From: an uncultured Bacilli bacterium
GTDB lineage: Bacteria; Bacillota_I; Bacilli_A; RF39; UBA660
Reading direction: 5' to 3'
Assembly: GCA_934101495.1 (NCBI GenBank)
Contig: CAKORG010000034.1
Coordinates: forward strand, 1-7,819
DNA length: 7,819 bases
Positions 1 through 5,343 of the stretch are shown piece by piece; position 1 is the stretch's first letter; the number at the start of each line of letters is the position of its first letter. Below the pieces are notes generated by a model that saw only the letters and a list, made by a program, of their open reading frames with translations, did not search any database and was not told where the DNA came from. Made by a program: the position numbers and the translations under genes.

Positions 1-8
1 TATTAGTT

Positions 9-68
9 AATAGTTATTACTAACTATTTCTTTTGCCCTAGAAGTTGTTCTACTTCTTCCCTTAGGGC
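9..68 (+). other. two adjacent hairpins at the left edge
   Basis: Two inverted repeats stand side by side. The first pairs AATAGTTA (9-16) with TAACTATT (21-28) around a 4-base loop and is followed by a short T-rich stretch. The second pairs GCCCTA (35-40) with TAGGGC (63-68), enclosing GAAGT (41-45) paired with ACTTC (52-56), with TTCCCT left as an asymmetric bulge. No known RNA family is recognised. They may be the 3' structured end of an RNA or gene beginning off the left edge, since two terminators follow directly. Confidence 0.4.
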
Positions 69-84
69 ACCAGATTTGATTAAT

Positions 85-106
85 ACTCGAACTTTTCGAG
101 TTTTTA
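85..106 (+). terminator. intrinsic terminator (first of two in tandem)
   Basis: ACTCGAA (85-91) pairs perfectly with TTCGAGT (95-101) around a 3-base loop and runs into TTTTT at 101-105. The stem is short (7 bp) but G+C-rich for this genome. It would end plus-strand transcription entering from the left. Confidence 0.55.
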
Positions 107-110
107 TTAC

Positions 111-138
111 AACTAACTCGATTTGAGTTAGTTTTTTT
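111..138 (+). terminator. strong intrinsic terminator (second of two)
   Basis: AACTAACTC (111-119) pairs perfectly with GAGTTAGTT (125-133) around the loop GATTT, and the stem merges into seven T's at 132-138. This is a textbook rho-independent terminator for plus-strand transcription. No plus-strand gene ends before it inside the window, so the gene or RNA it serves lies to the left. Confidence 0.8.
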
Positions 139-295
139 GTGTATCGAACTCTCACGTTTAAGCTTGTGAATCATACAAAGACTATCCTACAAGGAAAGGA
201 TGGTATTTTATATTAAATATTATTAAACAAGAAGTTGTTATTGAAAAATCAAAAAAAGAAATTAGAAATAATATGTGAATTTTCAAATACTCCTT
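139..295. other. non-coding stretch with one hairpin
   Basis: No supportable gene. ACTATCCT (181-188) pairs with AGGATGGT (197-204; one T-G wobble) around an 8-base loop and is followed by ATTTTATAT, so it could be another weak plus-strand terminator. An open frame of 38 codons (162-275) has no start codon and no recognisable similarity. Confidence 0.4.
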
Positions 296-412
296 TAAAA
301 ATTAAATAGCCACGCCTAAAAAACATGGTTTTCACATGACCTATAAGTCCCTAATATCTACAAGCCCGCAAATGAAGACTCCCTTTCACTTTGTTCAAGG
401 CCCGTGTAATGA

Positions 413-604
413 CTACTTTAGTAAACCCTTAAATAGATGCACATGCTCTGGCATCATACGCCCTTCTATTATTTCTACTCCTTTCCATTGACAAAGTTAT
501 TTTATTATTTTTTGTAAACCTTTTCTTAATTTATTGTATATTACCTTTCTTCTAAATTTTGGGATAAAAACTATATAATTCTTGCACTTTTTAGTTAAAA
601 GCAT
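413..604 (-). pseudogene. IS200-type transposase TnpA, broken
   Basis: The product is recognised from the family signature KNYIVFIPKFRRKVIYNK close to the N-terminus, then KGVEIIEGRMMPEHVH containing the HUH metal-binding pair (His-Val-His) of Y1 single-strand transposases. The reading frame is interrupted by TAA at 497-499; translation resumes in the same frame. Right after HVH the frame reads LFKGLLK and stops (TAG, 413-415). Family proteins normally continue for about 80 more residues, including the catalytic tyrosine helix, and end in a DPF-like tail, so the LFKG piece is probably that tail fused by an internal deletion. The frame has 63 codons plus the final stop, against about 130-155 residues for intact relatives. 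The ATG at 604 matches the usual N-terminus. Inactive: no catalytic tyrosine region remains. Confidence 0.8.
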
Positions 605-613
605 TTTAATTCT

Positions 614-659
614 CACTAGCATAGCTGGTGGATTTTTGTGGCTTGTCCTTTGCAAGCCA
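614..659 (-). other. IS200 5'-end hairpin pair
   Basis: Two perfect or near-perfect 7-bp hairpins (639-659 and 614-630) sit directly upstream of the tnpA start on the minus strand. In the IS200 family the outer one is the kind of subterminal structure TnpA binds, and leader hairpins near the start codon are known to limit transposase translation. The second hairpin ends 9 bases before the ATG at 604, consistent with such a role in the original element. On the plus strand it is followed by GATTTTTG and could act as a weak terminator. Confidence 0.5.
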
Positions 660-676
660 TTATCCCTTAGACTTAT

Positions 677-715
677 TAAAAGGATTGTCACCTGCAAATT
701 ACAGATTACAATCCT
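677..715 (-). terminator. probable terminator of the 181-aa gene
   Basis: AGGATTGT (681-688) and ACAATCCT (708-715) form a perfect 8-bp stem around a 19-base loop that can itself pair CTG with CAG. Read on the minus strand the stem is followed by TTTTAAT. It lies 58 bases after the stop codon of the upstream minus-strand gene and just outside the IS200 remnant, so it fits the end of that transcript. The large loop and short T-run make it weak; it could instead be part of the insertion element. Confidence 0.4.
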
Positions 716-773
716 CTTATTAGAAACTGTTAATAAACTGTTCAATTTTTGAAGTTCAGTTCATTTTATATAA

Positions 774-1319
774 TTATCTTTCTTCTTTGTTTAAAGGTTT
801 GTTTGTACTATGACACACTGGGATACGTTTACTTCCTATTGGTACTTCCAATCTACATTCTCCGAGAATTTCTGCTTTTGTTAAATCTTCGATAGCAAAA
901 TCTAACAATTTTAGCGCATTTGGGTTTTGGAAAATTTCTGTACAACATGTGTGTTCTTTTGTTCCCATATCAAGTCCAAAATTTGCACTTATACTTAATT
1001 CATCAAAACCTGCTTGTGGAGCAAAATTTGCAACAATAAACTCTTTATCAGCTGGTGGTGCATAAACTGTTATTTTATCTATTGAAAAAGATTTATCTTC
1101 TTCTATAAAACTGAAATCTAAAGTGATACATCCTGATTGAGGAAAACCATATTGTACCTTATAATCATATATTCCTTTTTGCAAATTTTCATCATTACGT
1201 ATTTGATCAATACCAAAATGTTGGTTTGAATCCAAAGCAATTTCTTTTCCGAAACATTTGAATGATTTTCTCCAAAAATCAGTTATTTTTTCTTGTATTT
1301 GCGTTATTTTATCTTCCAT
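774..1319 (-). CDS. hypothetical soluble protein, 181 aa
   Basis: I do not recognise a family. The protein has no signal peptide or membrane segment and looks cytosolic. It starts with an amphipathic, charged helix-like stretch (residues 1-20), followed by a mixed region probably rich in beta-strands (about 50-115). There are six cysteines (22, 64, 125, 126, 155, 169), including a CC pair in EHTCCTEIF, an unusual number for an AT-rich Gram-positive cytosolic protein and perhaps a sign of metal binding. The start is well supported: AAGGAG (1327-1332) lies 7 bases before the ATG and a TGATATAAT box lies just upstream. It is a single-gene unit between an IS200 remnant and the divergent superoxide dismutase. 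G+C looks somewhat higher than in the sensor kinase (21 of 60 at 841-900), which with the nearby element hints at, but does not prove, transfer. Confidence 0.75.
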   Translation of the reverse strand: MEDKITQIQEKITDFWRKSFKCFGKEIALDSNQHFGIDQIRNDENLQKGIYDYKVQYGFPQSGCITLDFSFIEEDKSFSIDKITVYAPPADKEFIVANFAPQAGFDELSISANFGLDMGTKEHTCCTEIFQNPNALKLLDFAIEDLTKAEILGECRLEVPIGSKRIPVCHSTNKPLNKEER

Positions 1320-1340
1320 ACTAATTCTCCTTACAGTTCC

Positions 1341-1349
1341 ATTATATCA
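1341..1349 (-). promoter_or_regulatory. extended -10 promoter of the 181-aa gene
   Basis: On the minus strand the sequence reads TGA-TATAAT (1349-1341), an extended -10 element. No good -35 box is seen at 16-18 bases, where the DNA is a run of A's. Transcription would begin near 1334, giving a leader of about 15 bases that carries the AAGGAG ribosome site. Confidence 0.65.
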
Positions 1350-1435
1350 TAAATTTAATGTTTTTTTGTATTATTTTTTTTGATTTGTAAATATATGTAG
1401 TAAAAATTAAAGCAATTATTGATTCTTATATCAAA

Positions 1436-1453
1436 GTTGTAAAATATTACAAC
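1436..1453. promoter_or_regulatory. perfect palindrome, possible operator
   Basis: GTTGTAA (1436-1442) and TTACAAC (1447-1453) form a perfect 7-bp inverted repeat around AATA. The size and symmetry fit a dimeric repressor site. It looks superficially like a Rex-type site but lacks one base in each half, so I do not assign a regulator. It lies about 90 bases upstream of the 181-aa promoter and about 340 bases upstream of the dismutase. Confidence 0.35.
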
Positions 1454-1484
1454 ACTCACACCTCAAGTTTAAGTAATAAACACT

Positions 1485-1507
1485 AACTAGAAATAGCTAG
1501 TTTTTTT
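1485..1507 (+). terminator. intrinsic terminator, plus strand
   Basis: AACTAG (1485-1490) pairs with CTAGTT (1497-1502) around AAATAG and continues into seven T's (1501-1507). The form is good though the stem is short and A+T-rich. No plus-strand gene precedes it, so either a short untranslated RNA starts somewhere in 1380-1450 or it insulates the downstream region. Confidence 0.5.
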
Positions 1508-1532
1508 GTTATTAAAAAAGGAAAGAAATTAT

Positions 1533-1619
1533 ATGATAATTTCGATTTACACGATATATCAAAAGAACAACATTAGCCAATCTGTTAAAACTATGAACTT
1601 TAAATATGCATCAGTCTAA
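1533..1619 (+). CDS. doubtful 28-aa small ORF
   Basis: A 28-codon frame (ATG to TAA) follows a purine-rich AAGGAAAG at 1518-1525, 7 bases before the ATG, which is an acceptable ribosome site. The encoded peptide (ending NFKYASV) has no hydrophobic segment or recognised similarity. No promoter is evident between the preceding terminator and the ORF. It may be chance or a fragment. Confidence 0.15.
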   Translation: MIISIYTIYQKNNISQSVKTMNFKYASV

Positions 1620-1622
1620 AAC

Positions 1623-1654
1623 AGGAGTGTGAAACCTCTGAGATTTACACTCCT
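1623..1654. repeat. 8-bp perfect inverted repeat between the divergent genes
   Basis: AGGAGTGT (1623-1630) pairs with ACACTCCT (1647-1654) and the stem can be extended by AAA/TTT with one bulged G. On the plus strand TTTTTT appears only 11 bases later and on the minus strand GTTTTAG follows, so it is at best a weak bidirectional terminator. It may instead be a relic of a small repeat. Confidence 0.4.
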
Positions 1655-1773
1655 ATACAATTAGTTTTTTAAACCTTTAATTTATTAATATGAACCTATC
1701 TTTTATAACTCATTCTGAAAAATTCTTATCACAGATTTTAAAAAAGAAAGATAACACTATTTTTTTCTTTTTT

Positions 1774-1798
1774 CATACAATAAACTGGTGATTGTATG
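1774..1798 (+). promoter_or_regulatory. palindrome spanning the dismutase start codon
   Basis: CATACAAT (1774-1781) and ATTGTATG (1791-1798) are perfect inverted repeats separated by AAACTGGTG. The right arm contains the whole ATG start codon, and the only ribosome-site candidate (GGTGA) is in the loop. TACAAT at 1776-1781 is five of six to a -10 box at about the distance other promoters here use, so the palindrome could be an operator covering the promoter. If transcription starts further upstream (a weak TATAAC lies at 1704-1709), the same repeat would be an RNA hairpin hiding the start codon. The sequence cannot decide between these. Confidence 0.45.
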
Positions 1799-2389
1799 TA
1801 TACTTTAAAACCTTTACCATTTGAAATATTTTCTCTAGAACCATTCATAGACACTCACACCATCGGACTTCATTATTATAAACATCAAGCTTCTTATTTA
1901 AAAACTCTCAATAAAATATTAGAAAATTACAATTTGAGTTACCAAATTGAAGATTTATATAATCATTTAGATGAAATAAAAGAAGAAGACAAAAATGATA
2001 TAATATTTTATCTCGGAGGGGTTACAAATCACGATTTATACTGGGAAACAATTAATCCAAATAACAAAGAAAAACCAAAAGATAAACTACTTGATGCCAT
2101 AAATAAAAAATATGGTTCAATAGATAACTTTTGGAATGAATTTAAAAATTTAATTACTAATTTAAAAGGTTCTGGCTATATATTTTTAATTAAAGATAAA
2201 AATAATAGCATTGATTTAATGACTACTTCTAATCAAGATAGTCCAAGATTATATGGTTTTACTCCACTACTTACTTTAGACATCTGGGAACATGCTTATT
2301 ATTTAAACTATGAGAATGATAAATTAAGATATTTTGATAATTTTAAAACAATTATAAATTTCAATTATGCTAATAAATTATTTAACTAA
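1796..2389 (+). CDS. superoxide dismutase, Fe/Mn family
   Basis: Converts superoxide to oxygen and hydrogen peroxide in the cytosol; 197 aa, normal for the family, with no signal peptide. All four metal ligands are present: His26, His79 (GGVTNHDLYW), Asp162 and His166 in the signature DIWEHAYYLNY. The outer-sphere His30 and Tyr34 are kept. The family start MYTLKPLPFE aligns with the usual N-terminus, so the ATG is right despite a poor ribosome site. Metal-preference residues are mixed: Gln147 in NQDSP and Gly75 are as in Mn enzymes, while Thr160 (two residues before the Asp ligand) is typical of Fe enzymes. The usual GSGW-W-L segment reads GSGYIFL. The N-terminal half is divergent. It is the only clear plus-strand gene and appears monocistronic, ending in a terminator shared with the convergent neighbour. 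A specific name (sodA or sodB) is not safe. Confidence 0.93.
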   Translation: MYTLKPLPFEIFSLEPFIDTHTIGLHYYKHQASYLKTLNKILENYNLSYQIEDLYNHLDEIKEEDKNDIIFYLGGVTNHDLYWETINPNNKEKPKDKLLDAINKKYGSIDNFWNEFKNLITNLKGSGYIFLIKDKNNSIDLMTTSNQDSPRLYGFTPLLTLDIWEHAYYLNYENDKLRYFDNFKTIINFNYANKLFN

Positions 2390-2390
2390 A

Positions 2391-2416
2391 AAAGGAAGCT
2401 CACACTTCCTAATTTT
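2391..2416. terminator. bidirectional terminator between convergent genes
   Basis: AGGAAG (2393-2398) pairs with CTTCCT (2405-2410) around CTCACA. On the plus strand it is followed by AATTTTTAT and serves the dismutase; on the minus strand it is followed by TTTTTTAG and serves the membrane-protein gene, whose stop codon (2409-2411) lies partly inside the stem. Confidence 0.75.
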
Positions 2417-3401
2417 TATATCTTTCTTTAACTAGTTCTTTATTTTCTTTTGAATAACCAACTAATACATCTGGAACTCTATTAATAATATTTTGATATA
2501 ATTCATCAAAAGCAGCTTTACTTTTTTTACTCATAGCATTAATTAAAGCAATTACATTTGTTTTCTTATCATTTGTAATTATATAAAGACTTTTATTAGT
2601 GGCTATCCCTCTTTGTTTTGTAATAAATGGATATATCCAAACAATATCTTTTAACTCAATAAGTTTTACTCCACTACCATAACTTAAAATATAATTATCA
2701 GTTAAATAAACATGACATTCTTTGCTATGAACATCACTACCATTTCTTATATCACTTTCCACTTTTTCAAGTTCTCTAGCATGCTCTAAAAGCAGCTTTT
2801 TACTTTTACTATTTCTAACAAAATATATAATTATTAAAGCAATACCACTAAGTGAGAATATTCCAAATATGATAAGTTCAGATATAGCTTGTTCATCATT
2901 TTTCCAAGAAGTATCTAAATAGATTTCACCAACCGTAGATTTCAATGTGTCTATTGAATAAGTATTGCCTTCTTCATCAGTTAAAAATTCTTGTAAATAC
3001 TTATACATTTCGGTATCACTTTTTACTGTATGACCATAAATAGTAACTACATCAGGCTTATCCATTAGAGTTTCATCTAAAGTATATTCTTGTATTTTAC
3101 GTAATTTCTCAAAATTTTCTTTATCAAGCATTACAACGTAAGGATTTTCTTCTTCATCAAATGCTAAATAATAATCACGTTTTTTATTATCCACAGTTTC
3201 AGTTGCAAAAGCACTATCAAGTAAACTAACATTTACTTTAGCATAAACGCCTTCACTAGTTTTATTACTAAGTTTTACAAACTCCGCATTTGCCTCATCA
3301 AAATATAAAAGTAAACCAAGTCCCATAAATAAAACAAACAAAATAATACCCATAACAAGTAAACTTTTCTTTGCTTTCAAATTCTTATAAAATTCTTCCA
3401 T
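2409..3401 (-). CDS. two-pass membrane protein of unknown function
   Basis: Not assigned to a named family. The 330-aa product has a short cytosolic N-terminus, a first membrane helix at about 13-34, an extracellular domain of about 140 residues rich in acidic residues (35-175), a second helix at about 176-195, then a charged linker and a cytosolic domain (about 200-330). The segment 230-285, with YLTDNYILSY and DIVWIYPF followed by strand-like stretches, resembles bacterial PH-like membrane-linked domains; this is a resemblance only. Reading back to a TTG at 3419 would add six residues, but that codon lies at the expected transcription start, whereas the ATG at 3401 has GGAAGTGAG seven bases upstream, so I use the ATG. 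It follows the sensor kinase but has its own strong promoter. The pairing suggests an envelope role or a target of the two-component system. Confidence 0.85.
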   Translation of the reverse strand: MEEFYKNLKAKKSLLVMGIILFVLFMGLGLLLYFDEANAEFVKLSNKTSEGVYAKVNVSLLDSAFATETVDNKKRDYYLAFDEEENPYVVMLDKENFEKLRKIQEYTLDETLMDKPDVVTIYGHTVKSDTEMYKYLQEFLTDEEGNTYSIDTLKSTVGEIYLDTSWKNDEQAISELIIFGIFSLSGIALIIIYFVRNSKSKKLLLEHARELEKVESDIRNGSDVHSKECHVYLTDNYILSYGSGVKLIELKDIVWIYPFITKQRGIATNKSLYIITNDKKTNVIALINAMSKKSKAAFDELYQNIINRVPDVLVGYSKENKELVKERYKN

Positions 3402-3423
3402 TTTAAAACTCACTTCCAATTTA

Positions 3424-3452
3424 ATTATACCTATTCATTAATCTAATGTAAA
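3424..3452 (-). promoter_or_regulatory. promoter of the two-pass membrane protein gene
   Basis: On the minus strand TTTACA (3452-3447) and TATAAT (3429-3424) are separated by exactly 17 bases: five of six and six of six matches to the housekeeping consensus, the best promoter in the window. It starts 3 bases after the kinase stop codon, so the membrane-protein gene can be expressed without the two-component operon, although no terminator separates them. Confidence 0.8.
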
Positions 3453-3454
3453 CA

Positions 3455-4633
3455 TTATTTATAAAATTTAACTCTAAAAGTTGTCTTATTATTCTTACTT
3501 TCTACTCTAATACTTCCATTATCTTTTTCAATTATTTCTTTAGCTAAAGAAAGTCCTATTCCAAAATTATTACCATCATTATTTTTCTTATAAAATCTAT
3601 CAAATATATGATGCATATCTTCTTTACTTATTTCTTCTCCATAATTTATTATTTCTAAACTTACATATATCCCATTATCAACATAATTTATATATACATC
3701 ACTATTTTCATGACTATATTCTATAGCATTTTTTACTATATTTGTGATAGCTTCACATTCCCATTTATAATCACCAACAAAAATTACATCGTTTTTACCC
3801 TTTACATGAATATTTACATTTTTAATCTCTCTTAAAATATCAACGTTTTTTAATACATCAAATACTAATTCTTTAATTACTATTTTATTTTTTTCAAACT
3901 TAACAACATTGGCATCAAATCTTGATAGCTTAAGCATAGCATAAATTAAAAAGTTAATATTTTCAATTTGTTTTCTAATATCTACTAAATATTCGCGTCT
4001 TTTTTCTTTACTTACATTTTCTTCTAAAAGAGTATCAATCATAAGCATAATTCCCGTAAGGGGTGTCTTTAACTGATGAGAAATATTAGCTAAATTATCT
4101 TTTAATTTTATTTTATCAACATATTCTCTAGCATACATTTCTTTTAAACATACCATCGTAGTATACACTTCATTTTTAAGAATTGATAAATCACCTTCCA
4201 CATTATCAATTATTTCTAAATCATAAATACCTTCATTTATTCTTTTTAAATAGTTAGTAATATCTTCAATATTCTTTTTATATTTTCTCTTTCTTAAATA
4301 ATACACTATTCCATATACTATCCCAAATATACTAAAAACACTTATATTTATAATTAAATTTTTATAATATACATAGTCCAAGTTTTTTATATAACTTATA
4401 TCACTTTCCGTAAATCCATACTTTTTTAATGTATCACTATTATTTCTCCTTTTACTTGAAGATATAATCTTAATCAAGTCCTCGCTTTTTACTTCGGGAT
4501 ATTTACTTAAAACAACCTCTATTATTTCACTTGTTACTCCATTTACTTCATGAGCATACTTTTTATAAGATAAATAATTACAAATAACTACCAAAATTAA
4601 AAGAGTTATAAACCACAAACTATATTTTTTCAT
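3455..4633 (-). CDS. sensor histidine kinase of a two-component system
   Basis: Membrane sensor that autophosphorylates and passes phosphate to the adjacent response regulator. The 392-aa protein has membrane helices at about 6-20 and 92-113 enclosing a short extracellular sensor region of about 70 residues. A linker precedes the dimerisation domain with the phospho-acceptor His186 in NISHQLKTPLTG. The ATPase domain has the N box (NIVKNAIEYS, 298-307), an F box (IFDRFYKK, 343-350) and the G2 box (FGIGLSLAKEI, 357-367). The first G box reads INYGEEI, with Asn330 in place of the common Asp, a variant seen in working kinases of this group. Its ATG overlaps the regulator stop codon (ATGA), with GGGTGG upstream as ribosome site, so the two are translationally coupled. 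Small extracellular loops of this kind often go with envelope-stress sensing; the ligand cannot be read from the sequence. Confidence 0.95.
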   Translation of the reverse strand: MKKYSLWFITLLILVVICNYLSYKKYAHEVNGVTSEIIEVVLSKYPEVKSEDLIKIISSSKRRNNSDTLKKYGFTESDISYIKNLDYVYYKNLIINISVFSIFGIVYGIVYYLRKRKYKKNIEDITNYLKRINEGIYDLEIIDNVEGDLSILKNEVYTTMVCLKEMYAREYVDKIKLKDNLANISHQLKTPLTGIMLMIDTLLEENVSKEKRREYLVDIRKQIENINFLIYAMLKLSRFDANVVKFEKNKIVIKELVFDVLKNVDILREIKNVNIHVKGKNDVIFVGDYKWECEAITNIVKNAIEYSHENSDVYINYVDNGIYVSLEIINYGEEISKEDMHHIFDRFYKKNNDGNNFGIGLSLAKEIIEKDNGSIRVESKNNKTTFRVKFYK

Positions 4634-5271
4634 AAATCCACCCTATAACCAATACCTTTAATTGTTTTAATAAAATTATCATTACCTATTTTTTCTCTTA
4701 TTCTTTTTATATAAACACTCAAAGTATTATCATTAACAAATTTACCAGATGCATCCCAAATTCTATCTATAATTACATCTCTAGTAACTAGTCTTCCACT
4801 ATTTTCTAAAAGCAAAAACAATATTTTAAGCTCTAAACCAGTTAAGTCAATCTCTATATTATCAACATACACTTTATAGGCATCCATATCAAAAGTAATA
4901 TTTTCATATGTTTTAATATTATTCTTTTTATTTCTTTTAATAATATTATTAATTCTTGATAAGAGTTCTTTAGACCTAAAAGGTTTTATTATATAATCTT
5001 GTACACCTAAATCAATTGCTTTAACAACATCATCTTCTTCATCTTTAGCACTTAAAACTAAAGCTGGAACATTTACATAACTTTTGAAAAATTCTAACCC
5101 GTTTCCATCTGGAAGCATAACATCAAGTATAACTAAATCAAAAACATCATTAATTTTTTCTTTTGCTTCTTTAATATTTCTTGCGACATCAACACTATAT
5201 TCATGTTCTTCAAGTAAGAAGTTAAGTGCTTTTATAATCATTTCATTATCTTCAACTAAAAGTATTTTCAT
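4630..5271 (-). CDS. OmpR/PhoB-family response regulator
   Basis: DNA-binding partner of the sensor kinase. The 213-aa protein has a receiver domain (1-115) with the acidic pocket Glu7-Asp8, the phospho-acceptor Asp50 in VILDVMLPDGNG, the switch Ser74 and the invariant Lys96 in IIKPF. A winged-helix domain follows (about 122-213), with LTGLELKIL and the recognition region VYIKRIREKI, ending in the typical IKGIGYRVDL. A GTG at 5280 could add three residues, but it falls inside the ribosome site GGTGAGGTG (5286-5278), which lies 6 bases before the ATG at 5271, so the ATG is chosen. It is first in a two-gene operon, overlapping the kinase by four bases. It is separated from the HAD gene by a terminator and has a -10 box close upstream. 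Targets are unknown; the nearby permease and membrane protein are candidates. Confidence 0.95.
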   Translation of the reverse strand: MKILLVEDNEMIIKALNFLLEEHEYSVDVARNIKEAKEKINDVFDLVILDVMLPDGNGLEFFKSYVNVPALVLSAKDEEDDVVKAIDLGVQDYIIKPFRSKELLSRINNIIKRNKKNNIKTYENITFDMDAYKVYVDNIEIDLTGLELKILFLLLENSGRLVTRDVIIDRIWDASGKFVNDNTLSVYIKRIREKIGNDNFIKTIKGIGYRVDL

Positions 5272-5289
5272 GTAAAACACCTCACCTAT

Positions 5290-5298
5290 ATAATATCA
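5290..5298 (-). promoter_or_regulatory. extended -10 promoter of the two-component operon
   Basis: The minus strand reads TGA-TATTAT (5298-5290), an extended -10 with five of six matches. No good -35 box is visible. The start of transcription would fall near 5283, giving a very short leader that begins at the ribosome site. Confidence 0.5.
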
Positions 5299-5301
5299 TA
5301 T

Positions 5302-5335
5302 TTTAAGAAAAATTAGGTCATTTTCACCTAATTTT
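5302..5335 (-). terminator. terminator of the HAD gene
   Basis: AAAATTAGGT (5309-5318) and ACCTAATTTT (5326-5335) form a perfect 10-bp stem with a 7-base loop, 8 bases after the HAD stop codon. On the minus strand it runs into TTTTTCTT. It separates the HAD gene from the two-component operon. Because it is also only about 11 bases upstream of the next -10 region, it could double as a binding site, but nothing else supports that. Confidence 0.75.
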
Positions 5336-5343
5336 ATAAAATA

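Larger units (their letters stand above)
296..680 (-). mobile_element. degenerate IS200-type (IS200/IS605 family) insertion sequence
   Basis: The remnant is oriented on the minus strand and is visibly richer in G+C than its surroundings (27 of 60 bases at 361-420, against 10 of 60 in the kinase gene at 4201-4260). It holds a broken tnpA. Elements of this family carry subterminal hairpins rather than terminal inverted repeats. On the 5' side of tnpA, TGGCTTG (639-645) pairs with CAAGCCA (653-659) and CACTAGC (614-620) pairs with GCTGGTG (624-630) around ATA. On the 3' side a weak hairpin joins 310-314 with 324-328. Family TnpA enzymes recognise such hairpins as single-stranded DNA. Both outer limits are estimates, because no terminal repeat or target duplication is made by this family. 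The transposase is too damaged to act. Confidence 0.7.

Noticed and set aside
35..72. tRNA-like end: GCCCTA paired with TAGGGC followed by ACCA
   Set aside because: The whole unit is only 38 bases, with no T-loop, anticodon arm or D arm, so it is not a tRNA or tmRNA end.
162..276. Open frame of 38 codons on the plus strand
   Set aside because: It has no usable start codon, follows directly after terminators and resembles no family I know.
724..742. Direct repeat AAACTGTT at 724-731 and 735-742 as an insertion-site duplication
   Set aside because: The copies are three bases apart rather than flanking an element, and IS200-type elements do not make target duplications.
605..745. Upstream extension of the transposase frame to an ATG at 745
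   Set aside because: This stretch is the hairpin-rich 5' region of the IS200 remnant and flanking DNA; family similarity begins only after the ATG at 604.
1571..1622. GTTTTAGACTGATG on the minus strand, recalling the start of type II CRISPR repeats
   Set aside because: It occurs once, with no repeated units, spacers or cas genes in the window; the match is a short A+T-rich word.
5084..5275. Plus-strand open frame within the response-regulator gene
   Set aside because: It lies opposite the conserved receiver-domain coding sequence and is a shadow frame.
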